From positions 379,577 through 443,576 of the forward strand of contig NZ_CSTD01000002.1 in NCBI RefSeq assembly GCF_001053185.1: a DNA stretch of 64,000 bases, given 5' to 3'. Under the pieces are notes generated by a model. The model saw only the letters and a program-made list of their open reading frames with translations, was not told where the DNA came from and made no database searches. The position numbers and the translations under genes are program-made. This document shows positions 8,745-22,074 of the stretch, one piece after another (position 1 is the stretch's first letter; every line of letters starts with the position of its first letter). Source of the DNA: Mycobacterium bohemicum DSM 44277 (GTDB lineage Bacteria > Actinomycetota > Actinomycetes > Mycobacteriales > Mycobacteriaceae).

Positions 8745-9383
8745 ATGCCGAATACCAGTCCATTGACCGCGTGGAAAGCACTCAAAGAGGGTAACGAGCG
8801 ATTCGTTGCCGGCCACCAACAGCATCCGAGCCAAAGCGTCGAGCACCGGGCCAGCCTGGCCGGCGGGCAGAAGCCGACCGCGGTGGTGTTCGGCTGCGCG
8901 GACAGCCGGGTCGCGGCCGAGCTCATCTTCGACCAAGGCCTGGGTGACATGTTCGTGGTGCGCACCGCCGGGCAGGCCATCGACACTGCCGTGCTGGGCT
9001 CGATCGAGTTCGCGGTGACGGTGCTCGACGTCCCCCTGATCGTCGTCCTCGGCCACGACAGCTGCGGCGCCGTCAAGGCGGCCCTGGCGGCCATCGAAGA
9101 CGGCGCGATACCGGGTGGATTCGTTCGGGACGTGGTGGAACGGGTCGCGCCGTCCATCCTGATGGCCCGCCGCGACGGCTCGACCCGCATCGACGAGTTC
9201 GAGGAAAGGCACGTGCGCGAAACGGTGGCGCAGCTGATGGCGCGATCGTCCGCGATCAGCCAGCGGGTCGGCGACGGGTCCCTGGCGGTGGCGGGCGTGA
9301 CCTACCACCTCGCCGACGGGCGCGCGGTGCTGGTCGAGCACTTCGGCGACATCGGCGAGGCGGTTACGCCCGCCACCGCCTGA
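8745..9383 (+). CDS. canB: Beta-class carbonic anhydrase CanB
   Basis: A 212-residue zinc enzyme interconverting CO2 and bicarbonate. Zinc ligands are present at C51, H104 and C107, with the D53-R55 dyad (CADSR motif; GHDSCGAV motif). These match the positions of M. tuberculosis Rv3588c as I recall them. ATG 8745 follows GGGAG and gives the N-terminus MPNTSPLTAWKALKEGNERF. It is divergent from mutY, as in M. tuberculosis. Confidence 0.93.
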   Translation: MPNTSPLTAWKALKEGNERFVAGHQQHPSQSVEHRASLAGGQKPTAVVFGCADSRVAAELIFDQGLGDMFVVRTAGQAIDTAVLGSIEFAVTVLDVPLIVVLGHDSCGAVKAALAAIEDGAIPGGFVRDVVERVAPSILMARRDGSTRIDEFEERHVRETVAQLMARSSAISQRVGDGSLAVAGVTYHLADGRAVLVEHFGDIGEAVTPATA

Positions 9384-9506
9384 GGCCGGTGAAGCCCGTG
9401 CCCGGCCCGGGCGGCGGGCGGCGATCCGACGGCCCGGGCGCGGCGCTTAACACGGTCGGCGCCCAGCAAACCTAGCGACACGCCGGGCCCGGTCGAGCAA
9501 ATCCGC

Positions 9507-10334
9507 GTGACCTGGCCCTACGGTGTGAATGTGCTGGATCTGGAACCGCGGGGCCCGCTACCTACCGAGATCTACTGGCGGCGCAGGGGCCTGGCCCTGG
9601 GCATCGCGGTGGTCGTCGTCGGGATCGTGGCCGCCATAGCAATCGCCTTCATGAGTCACAGCGGCGGCGCCAACCCCGCCAATGTCACCAAACCCAACTC
9701 CGCCCCGAGCGCCGCCGCGCCCGCGCCCCAGGCCCCGGCCCCGCCGGGGCAAGAGGGCGTCACCCCGGTGCCGGGCCCGCAGGGCCAGAACCCGGAGTCG
9801 CCCACCCCGACCGCCGCGGTGCAGCCGCCGCCGGTGCTCAAGGAGGGCGACGACTGCCCCGACTCCACCCTGGCGGTCAAAGGCCTGACCAACGCGCCGC
9901 AGTACTTCATCGGTGACCAGCCGAAATTCACGATGGTCGTCACCAACATCGGGCTCGTGTCCTGCAAGCGCGACGTCGGTGCCGCGGTTCTCGCGGCCTA
10001 CGTGTACTCGCTGGACAACAAGCGGCTGTGGTCCAACCTGGACTGCGCGCCGTCCAATGAGACGCTGATCAAGACGTTCACCCCGGGCGAGCAGGTGACG
10101 ACGGCGGTGACCTGGACGGGGATGGGTTCGGCTCCGCACTGCCCGCTGCCCCGGCCCGCGATCGGTCCGGGCACCTACAACCTGGTCGTGCAGTTGGGCA
10201 ACCTGCGCTCGATGCCGGTTCCGTTCATCCTGAACCAGCCGCCTCCCCCGCCGGGACCCGTGCAGCAGCCGGGTCAGCCGGCGATGGCGCCACCGCCGGA
10301 GGCGCCGCCGGCCGCTCCGGTTCCCGCGGGCTGA
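9507..10334 (+). CDS. Membrane-anchored cell-envelope protein of unknown function (Rv3587c-like)
   Basis: A 275-residue protein with a short cytoplasmic N-terminus, one transmembrane helix at about residues 29-50 (LALGIAVVVVGIVAAIAIAF), then a Pro/Ala-rich linker to about residue 110. An extracytoplasmic beta-type domain follows (CPDSTLAVKGLT through GPGTYNLVVQLGNL) with three or four cysteines that could form disulfides. The C-terminus is again a Pro-rich tail. Architecture and position next to disA match the conserved mycobacterial Rv3587c family. No enzymatic motif is visible. A GTG at 9531 is an alternative start. Confidence 0.75.
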   Translation: MTWPYGVNVLDLEPRGPLPTEIYWRRRGLALGIAVVVVGIVAAIAIAFMSHSGGANPANVTKPNSAPSAAAPAPQAPAPPGQEGVTPVPGPQGQNPESPTPTAAVQPPPVLKEGDDCPDSTLAVKGLTNAPQYFIGDQPKFTMVVTNIGLVSCKRDVGAAVLAAYVYSLDNKRLWSNLDCAPSNETLIKTFTPGEQVTTAVTWTGMGSAPHCPLPRPAIGPGTYNLVVQLGNLRSMPVPFILNQPPPPPGPVQQPGQPAMAPPPEAPPAAPVPAG

Positions 10335-10349
10335 GCCGCGGCGCCGAAG

Positions 10350-11429
<1,080 letters not shown>

Positions 11430-11450
11430 TCATTGTGCGGCCCCACCGCT

Positions 11451-12872
11451 CTACGCGTCCAGCCGATGGGGTCTCGGGGGCGCGGCGGACCGGTGGTCGG
11501 CGATGTTGAGCATGTGCTGCAATGCCGCGACGATGGTCGGCGCGGTCAGTGCTCGCATGCCCGGCGGTACGACGCCGGACTTGGTGGCGCTGCCTGCGGG
11601 GATCAGCGCGATGTTGAAGCCCTGGCGGGCGGCCTCGCTGAGCCGTCGTTGCATGCCGCTGACCTGTCGCAGGTCACCCGCCAGCCCAACCTCGCCGATC
11701 ATCACCGCCGTGGTCGGGAGCGGGAGATCGGCGAATGCCGAGGCCAATCCGATCGCGACGGCGAGATCCGACGACGGATCGGTCAACCGCATGCCCCCGA
11801 CAGTGGACAGGTAGATGTCGTTGGCGGCGATGTTCAGCGCGGCGTGCTTCTCCAGCACCGCGGTGATCATCGCCGCGCGGGAATGGTCGATGCCGCTGAC
11901 GGCGCGGCGCGGCGAGCCCCCCGTCGGCGTGGCCAGCAGCGCCTGCACCTCGCCGATCAACGGCCGCTTCCCGTCGAGGGTCACCGTGATCGCGGTGCCC
12001 GCGACCGGCGCGGGCCGCTGGTCCAGGAAGAGGTTGGACGGATCGGCCACGCCCTCGATGCCGTTGTCGTGCAACATGAAACAGCCGACTTCGTCGGCCG
12101 CGCCGAAGCGGTTCTTGATGCCGCGGACCATCCGCACCGAGCCGTTGCGGTCGCCCTCGAAATGCAGCACCACGTCGACGAGATGCTCCAGGGAGCGGGG
12201 CCCGGCGATGGCGCCGTCCTTGGTGACGTGGCCGACCAGGATCAGCGCGAACCCATTGGCCTTCGCCGCCGCCGTCAGCGCGGCGGTCACCGCGCGGACC
12301 TGCGTGACGCCGCCCGCGACGCCGTCGGCCTCGGTGGTGGACATGGTCTGTACGGAGTCCACGATCACCAGCGCCGGCCGCACGGTGTCGATCTGTTCCA
12401 GAACGGTGTGCAGGTCGGATTCCGCAGCCAGGAACACCTCGCGAGCCTGGTCGCCCGCGCACCCCGTCCGGTCGGCGCGCAACCGGATCTGGCCCGCGGA
12501 CTCCTCGCCGGACACATACAGCGCCCGCCGGCCCGACTGCGCCCAGCAATGGGCGACCTTGAGCAGCAGTGTGGACTTGCCCACGCCAGGGTCGCCCGCC
12601 AGCAGCGTCACCGAGCCGGGGACGACACCGCCCCCCAGCACCCGGTCGAGTTCCCCGATGCCAGTCGAGCGGTGCCGGCTGGCGTTGGGCTCGATGGAGG
12701 TGATCGGAACGGCCCGCGACGCCGAAGCTGCGCGACGGCCGACCCCGACGGCGCTGAGCGCCGCCACCTCGTCGACGCTGCCCCAGGTGCCGCACTCCAT
12801 GCAGCGGCCCACCCATTTGGCCGTGACGTGCCGGCATTCCGAGCAGCGGTATTGCAAGCGCGCAGTTGCCAC
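11451..12872 (-). CDS. radA: DNA repair protein RadA (Sms)
   Basis: A 473-residue RecA-like ATPase that helps process recombination intermediates. The order is a four-Cys zinc finger (C10, C13, C24, C27), Walker A GDPGVGKS at 93-100, the RadA-specific KNRFG motif ([13 protein letters not shown]), and a C-terminal Lon-protease-like domain lacking protease function. It heads the radA-disA pair. Confidence 0.93.
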   Translation of the reverse strand: MATARLQYRCSECRHVTAKWVGRCMECGTWGSVDEVAALSAVGVGRRAASASRAVPITSIEPNASRHRSTGIGELDRVLGGGVVPGSVTLLAGDPGVGKSTLLLKVAHCWAQSGRRALYVSGEESAGQIRLRADRTGCAGDQAREVFLAAESDLHTVLEQIDTVRPALVIVDSVQTMSTTEADGVAGGVTQVRAVTAALTAAAKANGFALILVGHVTKDGAIAGPRSLEHLVDVVLHFEGDRNGSVRMVRGIKNRFGAADEVGCFMLHDNGIEGVADPSNLFLDQRPAPVAGTAITVTLDGKRPLIGEVQALLATPTGGSPRRAVSGIDHSRAAMITAVLEKHAALNIAANDIYLSTVGGMRLTDPSSDLAVAIGLASAFADLPLPTTAVMIGEVGLAGDLRQVSGMQRRLSEAARQGFNIALIPAGSATKSGVVPPGMRALTAPTIVAALQHMLNIADHRSAAPPRPHRLDA

Positions 12873-12928
12873 GACATGACGGTATCGGCGCGGTCCGACA
12901 AACCGGGCGTGACAGGCCGTCCGGCGGG

Positions 12929-13447
12929 TCAGCTCTGCTGCGACTGCGCGAGACCGGCCGAGATCGGCACCGCCACGGTCGCCTGCCCGGCCTTCTCGAA
13001 GGTGAAGGTGAAGTTGTACGCCAGGCCGTTGCTGATGGGCTTGGTCAGGTTGACGGTCGCCCTGACCGCGTTGTTGGAGCCGATGGGGCCGGGCGGGACG
13101 TCCTGGCCCTGCGGGGCGCCGATGAACAGCGTCCCGGCCGCCGGCAGGCGACTGTCGCCGCTGATCGTCACCGGGCCGATGTCACTGGTGATGCCGACCA
13201 GCCGGTCCGGGGTGTCCGGCGACTGGTTGACCGCCACCGCGATCAGATCGACGTTGGTCCCGGGTTGCACGAAGTCATCGGTTTGCACCACCTGCATCCG
13301 GATGTCGCGCAGCGCGACGTTGTTCAGGTTCACCCGGTTGCCGTTGACCGCGGGCTCCTGCACGGCCATCTGGGAGACCTGACCGGCTCCGCAACCGCTG
13401 AGCAACGTGGCCACCAACGCAACCAGGCCGATCTTGAAGCGGTTCAC
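12929..13447 (-). CDS. lpqE: Lipoprotein LpqE
   Basis: A 172-residue exported lipoprotein. The N-terminus has a short basic start, a hydrophobic core and a lipobox (LLSGC) with the acylated Cys near residue 19. The mature part is a beta-rich domain with no catalytic motif. Start GTG 13447 gives [20 protein letters not shown]. Position between radA and carD matches M. tuberculosis Rv3584. Function is unknown beyond surface location. Confidence 0.85.
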   Translation of the reverse strand: MNRFKIGLVALVATLLSGCGAGQVSQMAVQEPAVNGNRVNLNNVALRDIRMQVVQTDDFVQPGTNVDLIAVAVNQSPDTPDRLVGITSDIGPVTISGDSRLPAAGTLFIGAPQGQDVPPGPIGSNNAVRATVNLTKPISNGLAYNFTFTFEKAGQATVAVPISAGLAQSQQS

Positions 13448-14240
<793 letters not shown>

Positions 14241-14256
14241 ACTCCCTGAAGCTTCG

Positions 14257-14961
14257 GTGCACCCACAGAAAGGCACCTCAGGCGCTTCAGGCGCGGTAGT
14301 AGCAATCGTCCCGGCAGCCGGCTCGGGGGAGCGGCTCGCCGCCGGGATTCCCAAGGCATTCTGTGAACTCGAGGGTCGCACCCTGCTCGAACGCGCCGTC
14401 GCCGGTGTGTTGGCTGCCAAGGTCGTCGACCGTGTCGTCGTCGCCGTTCCCGGGGACCGCACCGGCCAGGCCGAGCGGATCCTGGGTGACCGGGCGGCCG
14501 TCGTCGCCGGCGGTTCGGACCGCACCGAATCCGTGCAGCTGGCCCTGGCCGCCCTGCCGGCGTCCGTCGAGCCGCAGTTCGTCCTCGTCCACGACGCCGC
14601 CCGTGCCTTGACACCGCCGACCCTGATCGCCCGGGTCGTCGACGCGCTGCGCGCCGGTCACGATGCCGTCGTTCCGGCACTGCCGGTTTCGGACACCATC
14701 AAGGCCGTCGACGCCAACGGGGTGGTCCTGGGCACCCCGGAACGCGCCGGTCTGCGCGCGGTGCAGACCCCGCAGGGTTTCGCCACCGAGCTGCTGTTGC
14801 GCGCCTACCGCAGCTACTCCCGGGGCGCCGGCTTCACCGACGACGCGTCGCTGGTGGAGCACATCGGCGGGCAGGTTCAGGTGGTCGACGGCGACCCGCT
14901 GGCCTTCAAGATCACCACCCAGCTCGACCTGCTGCTGGCCCGAGCGGTGGTGCGCGCGTGA
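14257..14961 (+). CDS. ispD: 2-C-methyl-D-erythritol 4-phosphate cytidylyltransferase IspD
   Basis: A 234-residue enzyme of the MEP isoprenoid pathway that joins CTP and MEP. The glycosyltransferase-A-like nucleotide-binding motif [15 protein letters not shown] lies near residue 18, with conserved HDAARAL and TPQGF segments further on. GTG 14257 is the first in-frame start after the carD stop. No strong ribosome-binding site precedes it, so coupling to carD translation is likely. It overlaps ispF by 4 nt. Confidence 0.93.
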   Translation: MHPQKGTSGASGAVVAIVPAAGSGERLAAGIPKAFCELEGRTLLERAVAGVLAAKVVDRVVVAVPGDRTGQAERILGDRAAVVAGGSDRTESVQLALAALPASVEPQFVLVHDAARALTPPTLIARVVDALRAGHDAVVPALPVSDTIKAVDANGVVLGTPERAGLRAVQTPQGFATELLLRAYRSYSRGAGFTDDASLVEHIGGQVQVVDGDPLAFKITTQLDLLLARAVVRA

Positions 14962-15446
14962 CCGCGCCGCCTCCCCTTCCCAGGGTCGGGATAGGCACCG
15001 ACGTCCACCCGATCGAACCCGGCCGCCCCTGCTGGCTGGTGGGGTTGCTGTTCGACGGCGCAGACGGCTGCTCCGGCCACTCCGACGGCGACGTGGCGGC
15101 GCACGCGCTGTGCGACGCCGTGCTGTCGGCCGCGGGCCTCGGCGACATCGGTGGGGTGTTCGGTGTCGACGACCCGCGGTGGAAGGGCGTGAGCGGCGCC
15201 GACATGCTGCGCCACGTCGTCGACCTCGCGCAGCGGCACGGCTTGCGGGTCGGCAACGCCGCGGTGCAGGTGATCGGCAATCGCCCCAAGGTCGGGCCCC
15301 GCCGCGACGAGGCGCAGCGCGTGCTGTCGGAGCTGCTGCGGGCGCCGGTGTCGGTGTCGGGAACCACCACCGACGGGTTGGGCCTGACGGGCCGCGGCGA
15401 GGGCATCGCGGCGGTCGCGACGGCGCTCGTGGTGCCCGCCGACTAG
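14958..15446 (+). CDS. ispF: 2-C-methyl-D-erythritol 2,4-cyclodiphosphate synthase IspF
   Basis: A 162-residue trimeric metal-dependent enzyme following IspD and IspE in the MEP pathway. The active-site [10 protein letters not shown] (metal-binding Asp and His) lies near residue 12, [14 protein letters not shown] near 42, and the [18 protein letters not shown] loop at the C-terminus. GTG 14958 overlaps the ispD stop (GTGA). Confidence 0.94.
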   Translation: MTAPPPLPRVGIGTDVHPIEPGRPCWLVGLLFDGADGCSGHSDGDVAAHALCDAVLSAAGLGDIGGVFGVDDPRWKGVSGADMLRHVVDLAQRHGLRVGNAAVQVIGNRPKVGPRRDEAQRVLSELLRAPVSVSGTTTDGLGLTGRGEGIAAVATALVVPAD

Positions 15447-15536
15447 ATACGCGGTTGTGATGCCGTTGTGCCGCCCGCGACGACGGGTCGCTCGCGGTGG
15501 CCGGGCGCGGTAATTGGGCAGGTAAGCTGGCACGTC

Positions 15537-16943
15537 GTGACCGATCGCGCCCGCTTGCGGCTACACGACACGGCAGCCGGTGCCGTGCGCGATTTCGTGC
15601 CGCTGCGCGACGGCCACGTCTCCATCTACCTGTGCGGCGCCACGGTGCAGGGGCTGCCGCACATCGGCCATGTCCGCAGCGGAGTGGCCTTCGACATCCT
15701 GCGCCGCTGGCTGATCGCCCGTGGCTGCGACGTCGCGTTCATCCGAAACGTGACCGACATCGACGACAAGATCCTCAACAAGGCCGCCGCCGCGGGCCGG
15801 CCGTGGTGGGAGTGGGCGGCGACCTACGAGCGGGCTTTCTCCGCGGCCTACGACGACCTGGACGTCCTTCCACCTTCGGCCGAGCCGCGCGCCACCGGGC
15901 ACATCACCCAGATGGTCGAGTTAATGGACCGGCTGATCGAAACCGGGCACGCGTACGCCGCCGGCGGCGACGTCTACTTCGACGTGCTCAGCTACCCGGA
16001 ATACGGGCAGCTCTCCGGCCACAAGATCGACGACGTGCATCAGGGCGAGGGCGCGGCGACGTGCAAGCGCGATCAGCGCGACTTCACCCTGTGGAAGGCC
16101 GCCAAGCCCGGTGAGCCGTCGTGGCCCACGCCGTGGGGCCGCGGCCGGCCCGGCTGGCACCTGGAATGCTCGGCCATGGCCGAGGCCTACCTCGGTCCGG
16201 AATTCGACATCCATTGCGGCGGAATGGACTTGGTGTTCCCGCACCACGAGAACGAGATCGCCCAGAGCCGGGCCGCCGGGCACGGCTTCGCCCGCTACTG
16301 GCTGCACAACGGCTGGGTGACGATGGGCGGCGAGAAGATGAGCAAATCGCTGGGCAACGTGCTGTCGATCCCGGCGCTGCTGGAGCGCGTGCGGCCGGCG
16401 GAGCTGCGCTATTACCTGGGCAGCGCGCACTACCGGTCGATGCTGGAGTTCTCCGAGACCGCTTTGCAGGACGCGGTGAAGGCCTACGTCGGGGTCGAGG
16501 AGTTCCTGCATCGCGTGCGCGGCCGGGTCGGCGCCGTCGTGCCCGGCGAGTGGACCCCGCGTTTCGCCGAAGCGCTCGACGACGACCTGGCCGTGCCGGC
16601 CGCGCTGGCCGAGGTGCACCGCGTCCGCGCCGAAGGCAACCGGGCGCTGGACACCGGCGACCATGAGGCGGCGCTGCGGCACGCCGGCGAGATCCGCGCG
16701 ATGATGGGGATCCTCGGCTGTGACCCGCTGGACGAGCGGTGGGAGACCCGCGACGAGACCTCGGCGGCGCTGGCCGCCGTCGACGTGCTGGTGCGCGCCC
16801 AGTTGGCGGACCGGGACAAGGCGCGCCAGCAGCGCAACTGGGCGCTGGCCGACGAAATCCGGGATCGACTCAAGAACGCCGGCATCGAGGTCACCGACAC
16901 CGCCGACGGGCCGCAGTGGACCCTGGGCGGAGACGGCAAGTAG
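15537..16943 (+). CDS. cysS: Cysteinyl-tRNA synthetase CysS
   Basis: A 468-residue class I aminoacyl-tRNA synthetase. The PHIGH signature ([11 protein letters not shown]) near residue 39 and KMSKS ([10 protein letters not shown]) near 268 mark the ATP site. The zinc ligands are the Cys of LCGATVQG, the Cys of LECSAMA and the FPHHENE histidines. GTG 15537 gives [11 protein letters not shown], matching the usual mycobacterial start; an upstream reading would add an unlikely basic leader. The stop overlaps the next gene's GTG by 1 nt. Confidence 0.94.
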   Translation: MTDRARLRLHDTAAGAVRDFVPLRDGHVSIYLCGATVQGLPHIGHVRSGVAFDILRRWLIARGCDVAFIRNVTDIDDKILNKAAAAGRPWWEWAATYERAFSAAYDDLDVLPPSAEPRATGHITQMVELMDRLIETGHAYAAGGDVYFDVLSYPEYGQLSGHKIDDVHQGEGAATCKRDQRDFTLWKAAKPGEPSWPTPWGRGRPGWHLECSAMAEAYLGPEFDIHCGGMDLVFPHHENEIAQSRAAGHGFARYWLHNGWVTMGGEKMSKSLGNVLSIPALLERVRPAELRYYLGSAHYRSMLEFSETALQDAVKAYVGVEEFLHRVRGRVGAVVPGEWTPRFAEALDDDLAVPAALAEVHRVRAEGNRALDTGDHEAALRHAGEIRAMMGILGCDPLDERWETRDETSAALAAVDVLVRAQLADRDKARQQRNWALADEIRDRLKNAGIEVTDTADGPQWTLGGDGK

Positions 16944-17872
16944 TGGCCGGTAACTCGAAGCGCCGCGGCGCGGTGCGCAAGTCCGGCACCAAGAAGGGCC
17001 CGACCGTCGGCTCCGGCGGGCAGCGGCGCCGCGCGCTGGAGGGGCGCGGTCCCACCCCGCCGGCGCACCTGCGGCCCAACCACCCCGCCGCCCGGCGCGC
17101 TCAGGCCCCGCCGCGCCGGCCCGCGCGGCGCACCGACGAGACCGAAACGGTGCTCGGCCGCAACCCGGTGCTGGAGTGCCTGCGGGCCGGCGTCCCGGCG
17201 ACCGCGCTGTATGTCGCACTCGGCACCGAGGCCGATGAACGCGTCACCGAATCCGTCTCTCGCGCAGCCGATTCCGGCATCGCCATCCTCGAGGTGCCGC
17301 GCACCGACCTCGACCGGATGACCAACAACCATCTGCACCAGGGCATCGCGCTGCAGGTTCCGCCGTACGACTACGCCCACCCCGACGACCTGCTCGCCGC
17401 CGCATTCGACGCACCGCCCGCGTTGCTGGTCGCGCTGGACAACATCTCCGACCCGCGCAACCTCGGCGCCATCGTGCGCTCGGTCGCCGCGTTCGGGGGA
17501 CACGGTGTGCTGATCCCGCAACGGCGCTCGGCCTCGGTGACGGCCGTGGCCTGGCGCACCAGCGCCGGCGCGGCCGCCCGCCTCCCGGTGGCGCGGGCGA
17601 CGAATTTGACCAGGACGCTCAAGGATTGGGCCGATCGCGGGCTGCGGGTGATCGGTCTGGACGCCGACGGCGACACCCTGCTCGACGACCTGGACGGCGG
17701 CGACCCGCTGGTGGTCGTCGTCGGCTCGGAGGGTAAGGGCCTGTCGCGGTTGGTGCGCGAAACCTGCGACGAGGTGGTGTCCATCCCGATGGCCGGGCAT
17801 GCGGAATCGCTGAACGCCTCGGTGGCGGCAGGGGTGGTGCTCGCCGAAATCTCCCGCCAGCGCAGGGGATAG
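16943..17872 (+). CDS. TrmH/SpoU-family 23S rRNA (guanosine-2'-O)-methyltransferase (Rv3579c-like)
   Basis: A 309-residue SPOUT-class methyltransferase. The first 65 residues are a very basic, disordered tail. Residues 70-145 form the substrate-binding L30e-like domain ([15 protein letters not shown]). The C-terminal catalytic knot has [36 protein letters not shown] and [18 protein letters not shown], the three SpoU motifs. It is translationally coupled to cysS. RlmB-like methylation of 23S rRNA is the likely role; the exact nucleotide is not known from sequence. Confidence 0.88.
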   Translation: MAGNSKRRGAVRKSGTKKGPTVGSGGQRRRALEGRGPTPPAHLRPNHPAARRAQAPPRRPARRTDETETVLGRNPVLECLRAGVPATALYVALGTEADERVTESVSRAADSGIAILEVPRTDLDRMTNNHLHQGIALQVPPYDYAHPDDLLAAAFDAPPALLVALDNISDPRNLGAIVRSVAAFGGHGVLIPQRRSASVTAVAWRTSAGAAARLPVARATNLTRTLKDWADRGLRVIGLDADGDTLLDDLDGGDPLVVVVGSEGKGLSRLVRETCDEVVSIPMAGHAESLNASVAAGVVLAEISRQRRG

Positions 17873-17881
17873 TCGACTTCT

Positions 17882-18907
17882 TTGGCCGAGCAGACGCAAA
17901 ATCGCGCGGCACGCCGAGGATTTGGGCGATTTTGTGTCTGCTCGCGGTGGGCGGGCGCGTTGGTGACGCTGGCCGGGGTTCTCATCGCGCCTCCGGCGTC
18001 GGCCGACACCGCCGGCTTCGACCTGCAAGCCCACCGCGGCGGGCGAGGGGAGACCACCGAGGAATCCCTGCGGGCGTTCGCCAAGTCGCTCGAATTGGGC
18101 GTCAGCACGCTGGAACTCGATGTCGTCATCACCAGGGACGTCCAACCCCTGGTGTGGCACGACCCGACGATCCAGGCCGACAAATGCTCCGACACGGCGC
18201 CCGCATATCCGGGCGACCCGCAGTATCCCTACGTCGGCAAGCTCGTGCACGAGCTCACCCTGGCGCAAATCCACACCCTGGACTGCGGGAAGCGGCTCGC
18301 CGAGTTTCCCGACGCGGAAGTTTTGCACGGCAACAAGATTGCCACGCTGCCGGAAGTCTTTGCGCTGGCGGACTCGTATCACTCCGGTGTGCGCTTCAAC
18401 GTCGAGACGAAGGTGGAGGCCGACCGTCCGGGCGACTCGGCGCAGCCGCAGGAGTTCGTCGACGTGATCTTGGCGGCGGTCAGGTCGGCGGCCAAGGTCG
18501 ACCGCGTGGAGATTCAGAGCTTCGACTGGCGGACCCTGCCGATGGCGCGCCGCGAGGAGCCGTCAATTCCGTTGGTGGCGTTGTACGACGAGCAGACTTG
18601 GGCGCCGGGCTCGCCGTGGCTCGCGGGTGAGGACGCCGCCGCCATCGGCGATCCGATGTTGGGGGCCAAGCTCATTGGTGCGGACATCGTCTCCCCCCAC
18701 TACACACTGGTTGGCGGCAAACCCTATGTCGACCACGCGCATTGGCTGGGGCTCAAGATCATTCCGTGGACGGTCAACGACGAAGGAGCCATGCGCGAGC
18801 AGATCGCCGACGGCGTCGACGGGCTCATCACCGACTTCCCGACCCTGTTGCGTCGCGTGTTGGCCGGCCTCGGGATGCCGCTACCCCCGGCCTATCACCG
18901 AGGCTGA
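17882..18907 (+). CDS. Secreted glycerophosphodiester phosphodiesterase (GDPD family)
   Basis: A 341-residue TIM-barrel phosphodiesterase that would release glycerol-3-phosphate from deacylated phospholipids outside the membrane. Catalytic landmarks are QAHRGGRGETTEESLRAF (first His, Arg, Glu), LELDVVITRD and the second His in VWHDPTIQ. Near the C-terminus is WTVNDEGAMREQIADGVDGL. A signal peptide appears to end at APPASA near residue 42. The only start giving a complete signal peptide is TTG 17882, which lies at the edge of the inverted-repeat element at 17887-17944; the first 20 codons are that element. The original 5' end may have been altered by it. The family is sure, the start is not. 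Confidence 0.8.
   Translation: MAEQTQNRAARRGFGRFCVCSRWAGALVTLAGVLIAPPASADTAGFDLQAHRGGRGETTEESLRAFAKSLELGVSTLELDVVITRDVQPLVWHDPTIQADKCSDTAPAYPGDPQYPYVGKLVHELTLAQIHTLDCGKRLAEFPDAEVLHGNKIATLPEVFALADSYHSGVRFNVETKVEADRPGDSAQPQEFVDVILAAVRSAAKVDRVEIQSFDWRTLPMARREEPSIPLVALYDEQTWAPGSPWLAGEDAAAIGDPMLGAKLIGADIVSPHYTLVGGKPYVDHAHWLGLKIIPWTVNDEGAMREQIADGVDGLITDFPTLLRRVLAGLGMPLPPAYHRG
17887..17944. repeat. Long inverted repeat (19-nt arms)
   Basis: Arm 17887-17905 (CGAGCAGACGCAAAATCGC) is the reverse complement of 17926-17944 with one mismatch, around a 20-nt loop. It follows the methyltransferase stop by 14 nt, so it could act as a terminator, but it lacks a T-tract. It resembles the short intergenic palindromes scattered in mycobacterial genomes. 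It overlaps the predicted 5' end of the phosphodiesterase gene. Confidence 0.7.
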
Positions 18908-19048
18908 TCAGGCCATCGGCGCTCAAGCATCGGTGATCATGTCAGGATGCTGGCAGCTGAAACAGCAGATGCAATGCGTGAATCGCAGCATGGTCGAGAC
19001 GGTCCGGACCGCGCGGCCGAGAAGCGTCGGAACCGCTACAGTGTCGTC

Positions 19049-19405
19049 GTGACGCCTGACCCCATGGCATTCAGTAAACAATGGGTAGACGCGTGGAATG
19101 CCCATGATGTGGAGTCGGTCCTTGCCCGCTTTCATGACGACGTGGTGTTCAGCTCGCCGGTAGCCGCGAGGTTGCTACCGGAGTCGGGCGGCGTCGTTCG
19201 CGGTAAGCCGGCGCTGCGCCGATATTGGACTGAGGCATTGCGACGCATCGGAGATCTTCGGTTTGTCGTCGATGCGGTGTATCAGGGCATTGACACCCTG
19301 GTCATCGTCTACCGCAATCAAGACGATGACTTGGTCAGCGAAATTCTGCGATTCCGAGGCGACGTGGTGATCGAAGGGCATGGAACGTACATTGTTGCGG
19401 CATAA
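19049..19405 (+). CDS. SnoaL/NTF2-like fold protein
   Basis: A 118-residue protein of the NTF2-like superfamily: an N-terminal helix (FSKQWVDAWNAHDVESVLARFHDDVVFSSP in outline), a GKPALRRYW helix, then curved beta strands ending in GHGTYIVAA. Such proteins act as small-molecule isomerases, hydrolases or binding proteins; no specific substrate can be read. GTG 19049 has a TACAGT hexamer about 5 nt upstream of it, fitting a leaderless transcript. ATG 19064 is the alternative start. Unrelated to its neighbours. Confidence 0.6.
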   Translation: MTPDPMAFSKQWVDAWNAHDVESVLARFHDDVVFSSPVAARLLPESGGVVRGKPALRRYWTEALRRIGDLRFVVDAVYQGIDTLVIVYRNQDDDLVSEILRFRGDVVIEGHGTYIVAA

Positions 19406-19725
19406 CAACTGTGCGCCATTCACGTGAGATCGAACGGATGCGGTTCAGAGCAGTCTCAAGCCAAGGGGTACCTCGCGGTCCGGGCCAATCAGTGCCACAT
19501 TCCCGCCACCGCGGGTCGGCACTCCAAGCACCAGGACTTCTGAGGTGAAATCGGCAATTTGACGCGGCGGCAGGTTGACCACTCCCAGCACCAATCGGCC
19601 TACCAGCTCATCGGTGGAGTAGAGGTCGGTGATCTGGGCGCTGGACCTGCGGGTGCCTAATTCGCCGAAATCGATCAACAACTTGTAGGCGGGCTTGCGG
19701 GCCTGCGGGAACGTCTCGGCTCTCA

Positions 19726-21141
<1,416 letters not shown>

Positions 21142-21153
21142 GGTTCGGCCGCT

Positions 21154-22074
21154 TTACGCCCAGGGGTCCTCGCGCCGCCACACCGTCGGCAGGTGCAACG
21201 CGACACCGTCCCGAGCGGCCAGCTCGTCGAGCACACGGATGGACCTGTCCAAGTCGTCGCCCGCGTAGGGCAACGCCCGCAATGGCTTTGACAACGGCCG
21301 GAAGAAGTCGTCCCAATGGGTGAGGACCACCCGGCGCGCACCCAGCTCGCGCACGGTCTCGTCCCAGTAGTCGACGAGGTAGGACCGTGGCCGCAAGCCG
21401 AGCTGGCCGACGCCGAGATACACGACGTCGGCGCGGCGGCCGGCCAGCGCGCCCGTGACGAAACCGGCGCTGCCCTGAATCAGCAGCCGCCGGCCCGACG
21501 GGAGGTGATGCACCAGCGCCGACCACGCCTCACCACAGCGGTAGGCCGACGCCCGCGCCGGCGGAACGACCGGCGCGTCGATCGCGCCGGGGAACCGGTC
21601 GGGCGGGCAGTGGTGGGACTCCACCAACGTTACCTCGAAGGGCCCCAACCGAATCGGCTCACCGTCGACCGCCACCGTCAGGCGGTCCTGGGTCAACCCG
21701 TATCCCCGCCCGACATTGGCCGCGGATTCGCCTCCGACCAATCGCGCGCCGGTGCGGTCGGCGACCAGCGCCGAGTCCAGCACATGATCGAAGTGGGTGT
21801 GCACGGGAATCACGGCCTCCAGCCGGTTCACTCGCGCCCGGGCCAGGCAGCCGTCGACGCGCGCCGGTGCGGGCGACAGCTTCCCGGCCGCCACCTGCGC
21901 CAGGCCCGGCCTGGAGAAGAAGCCGTCGGTCATCAAGGCGGACGAGCCGTCGTCGATCAGCAGCGTTGTCACCCCCAGCCACGTCACCGACAGTGGCGCA
22001 TCGGCACCGGCGGCGGGCACGTCGAAGCGATCCGCGTAGCGGTTGATATCGGGGCGACCGAGCCGCGCGCGCAT
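21154..22074 (-). CDS. Metallo-beta-lactamase-fold hydrolase (Rv3577-like)
   Basis: A 306-residue MBL-fold protein of the UlaG/YcjR-like (L-ascorbate-6-phosphate lactonase-related) type. The metal-binding HxHxDH motif reads VHTHFDHV near residue 92. The downstream metal ligands are probably within LVESHHCPPDRF, GQLGLR and VVLTHWDDFF. No signal peptide is visible, so it is cytosolic. It lies 12 nt upstream of arsB2 on the same strand and shares its first base with the pxpA stop, so the three form one transcription unit. Substrate unknown. Confidence 0.8.
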   Translation of the reverse strand: MRARLGRPDINRYADRFDVPAAGADAPLSVTWLGVTTLLIDDGSSALMTDGFFSRPGLAQVAAGKLSPAPARVDGCLARARVNRLEAVIPVHTHFDHVLDSALVADRTGARLVGGESAANVGRGYGLTQDRLTVAVDGEPIRLGPFEVTLVESHHCPPDRFPGAIDAPVVPPARASAYRCGEAWSALVHHLPSGRRLLIQGSAGFVTGALAGRRADVVYLGVGQLGLRPRSYLVDYWDETVRELGARRVVLTHWDDFFRPLSKPLRALPYAGDDLDRSIRVLDELAARDGVALHLPTVWRREDPWA

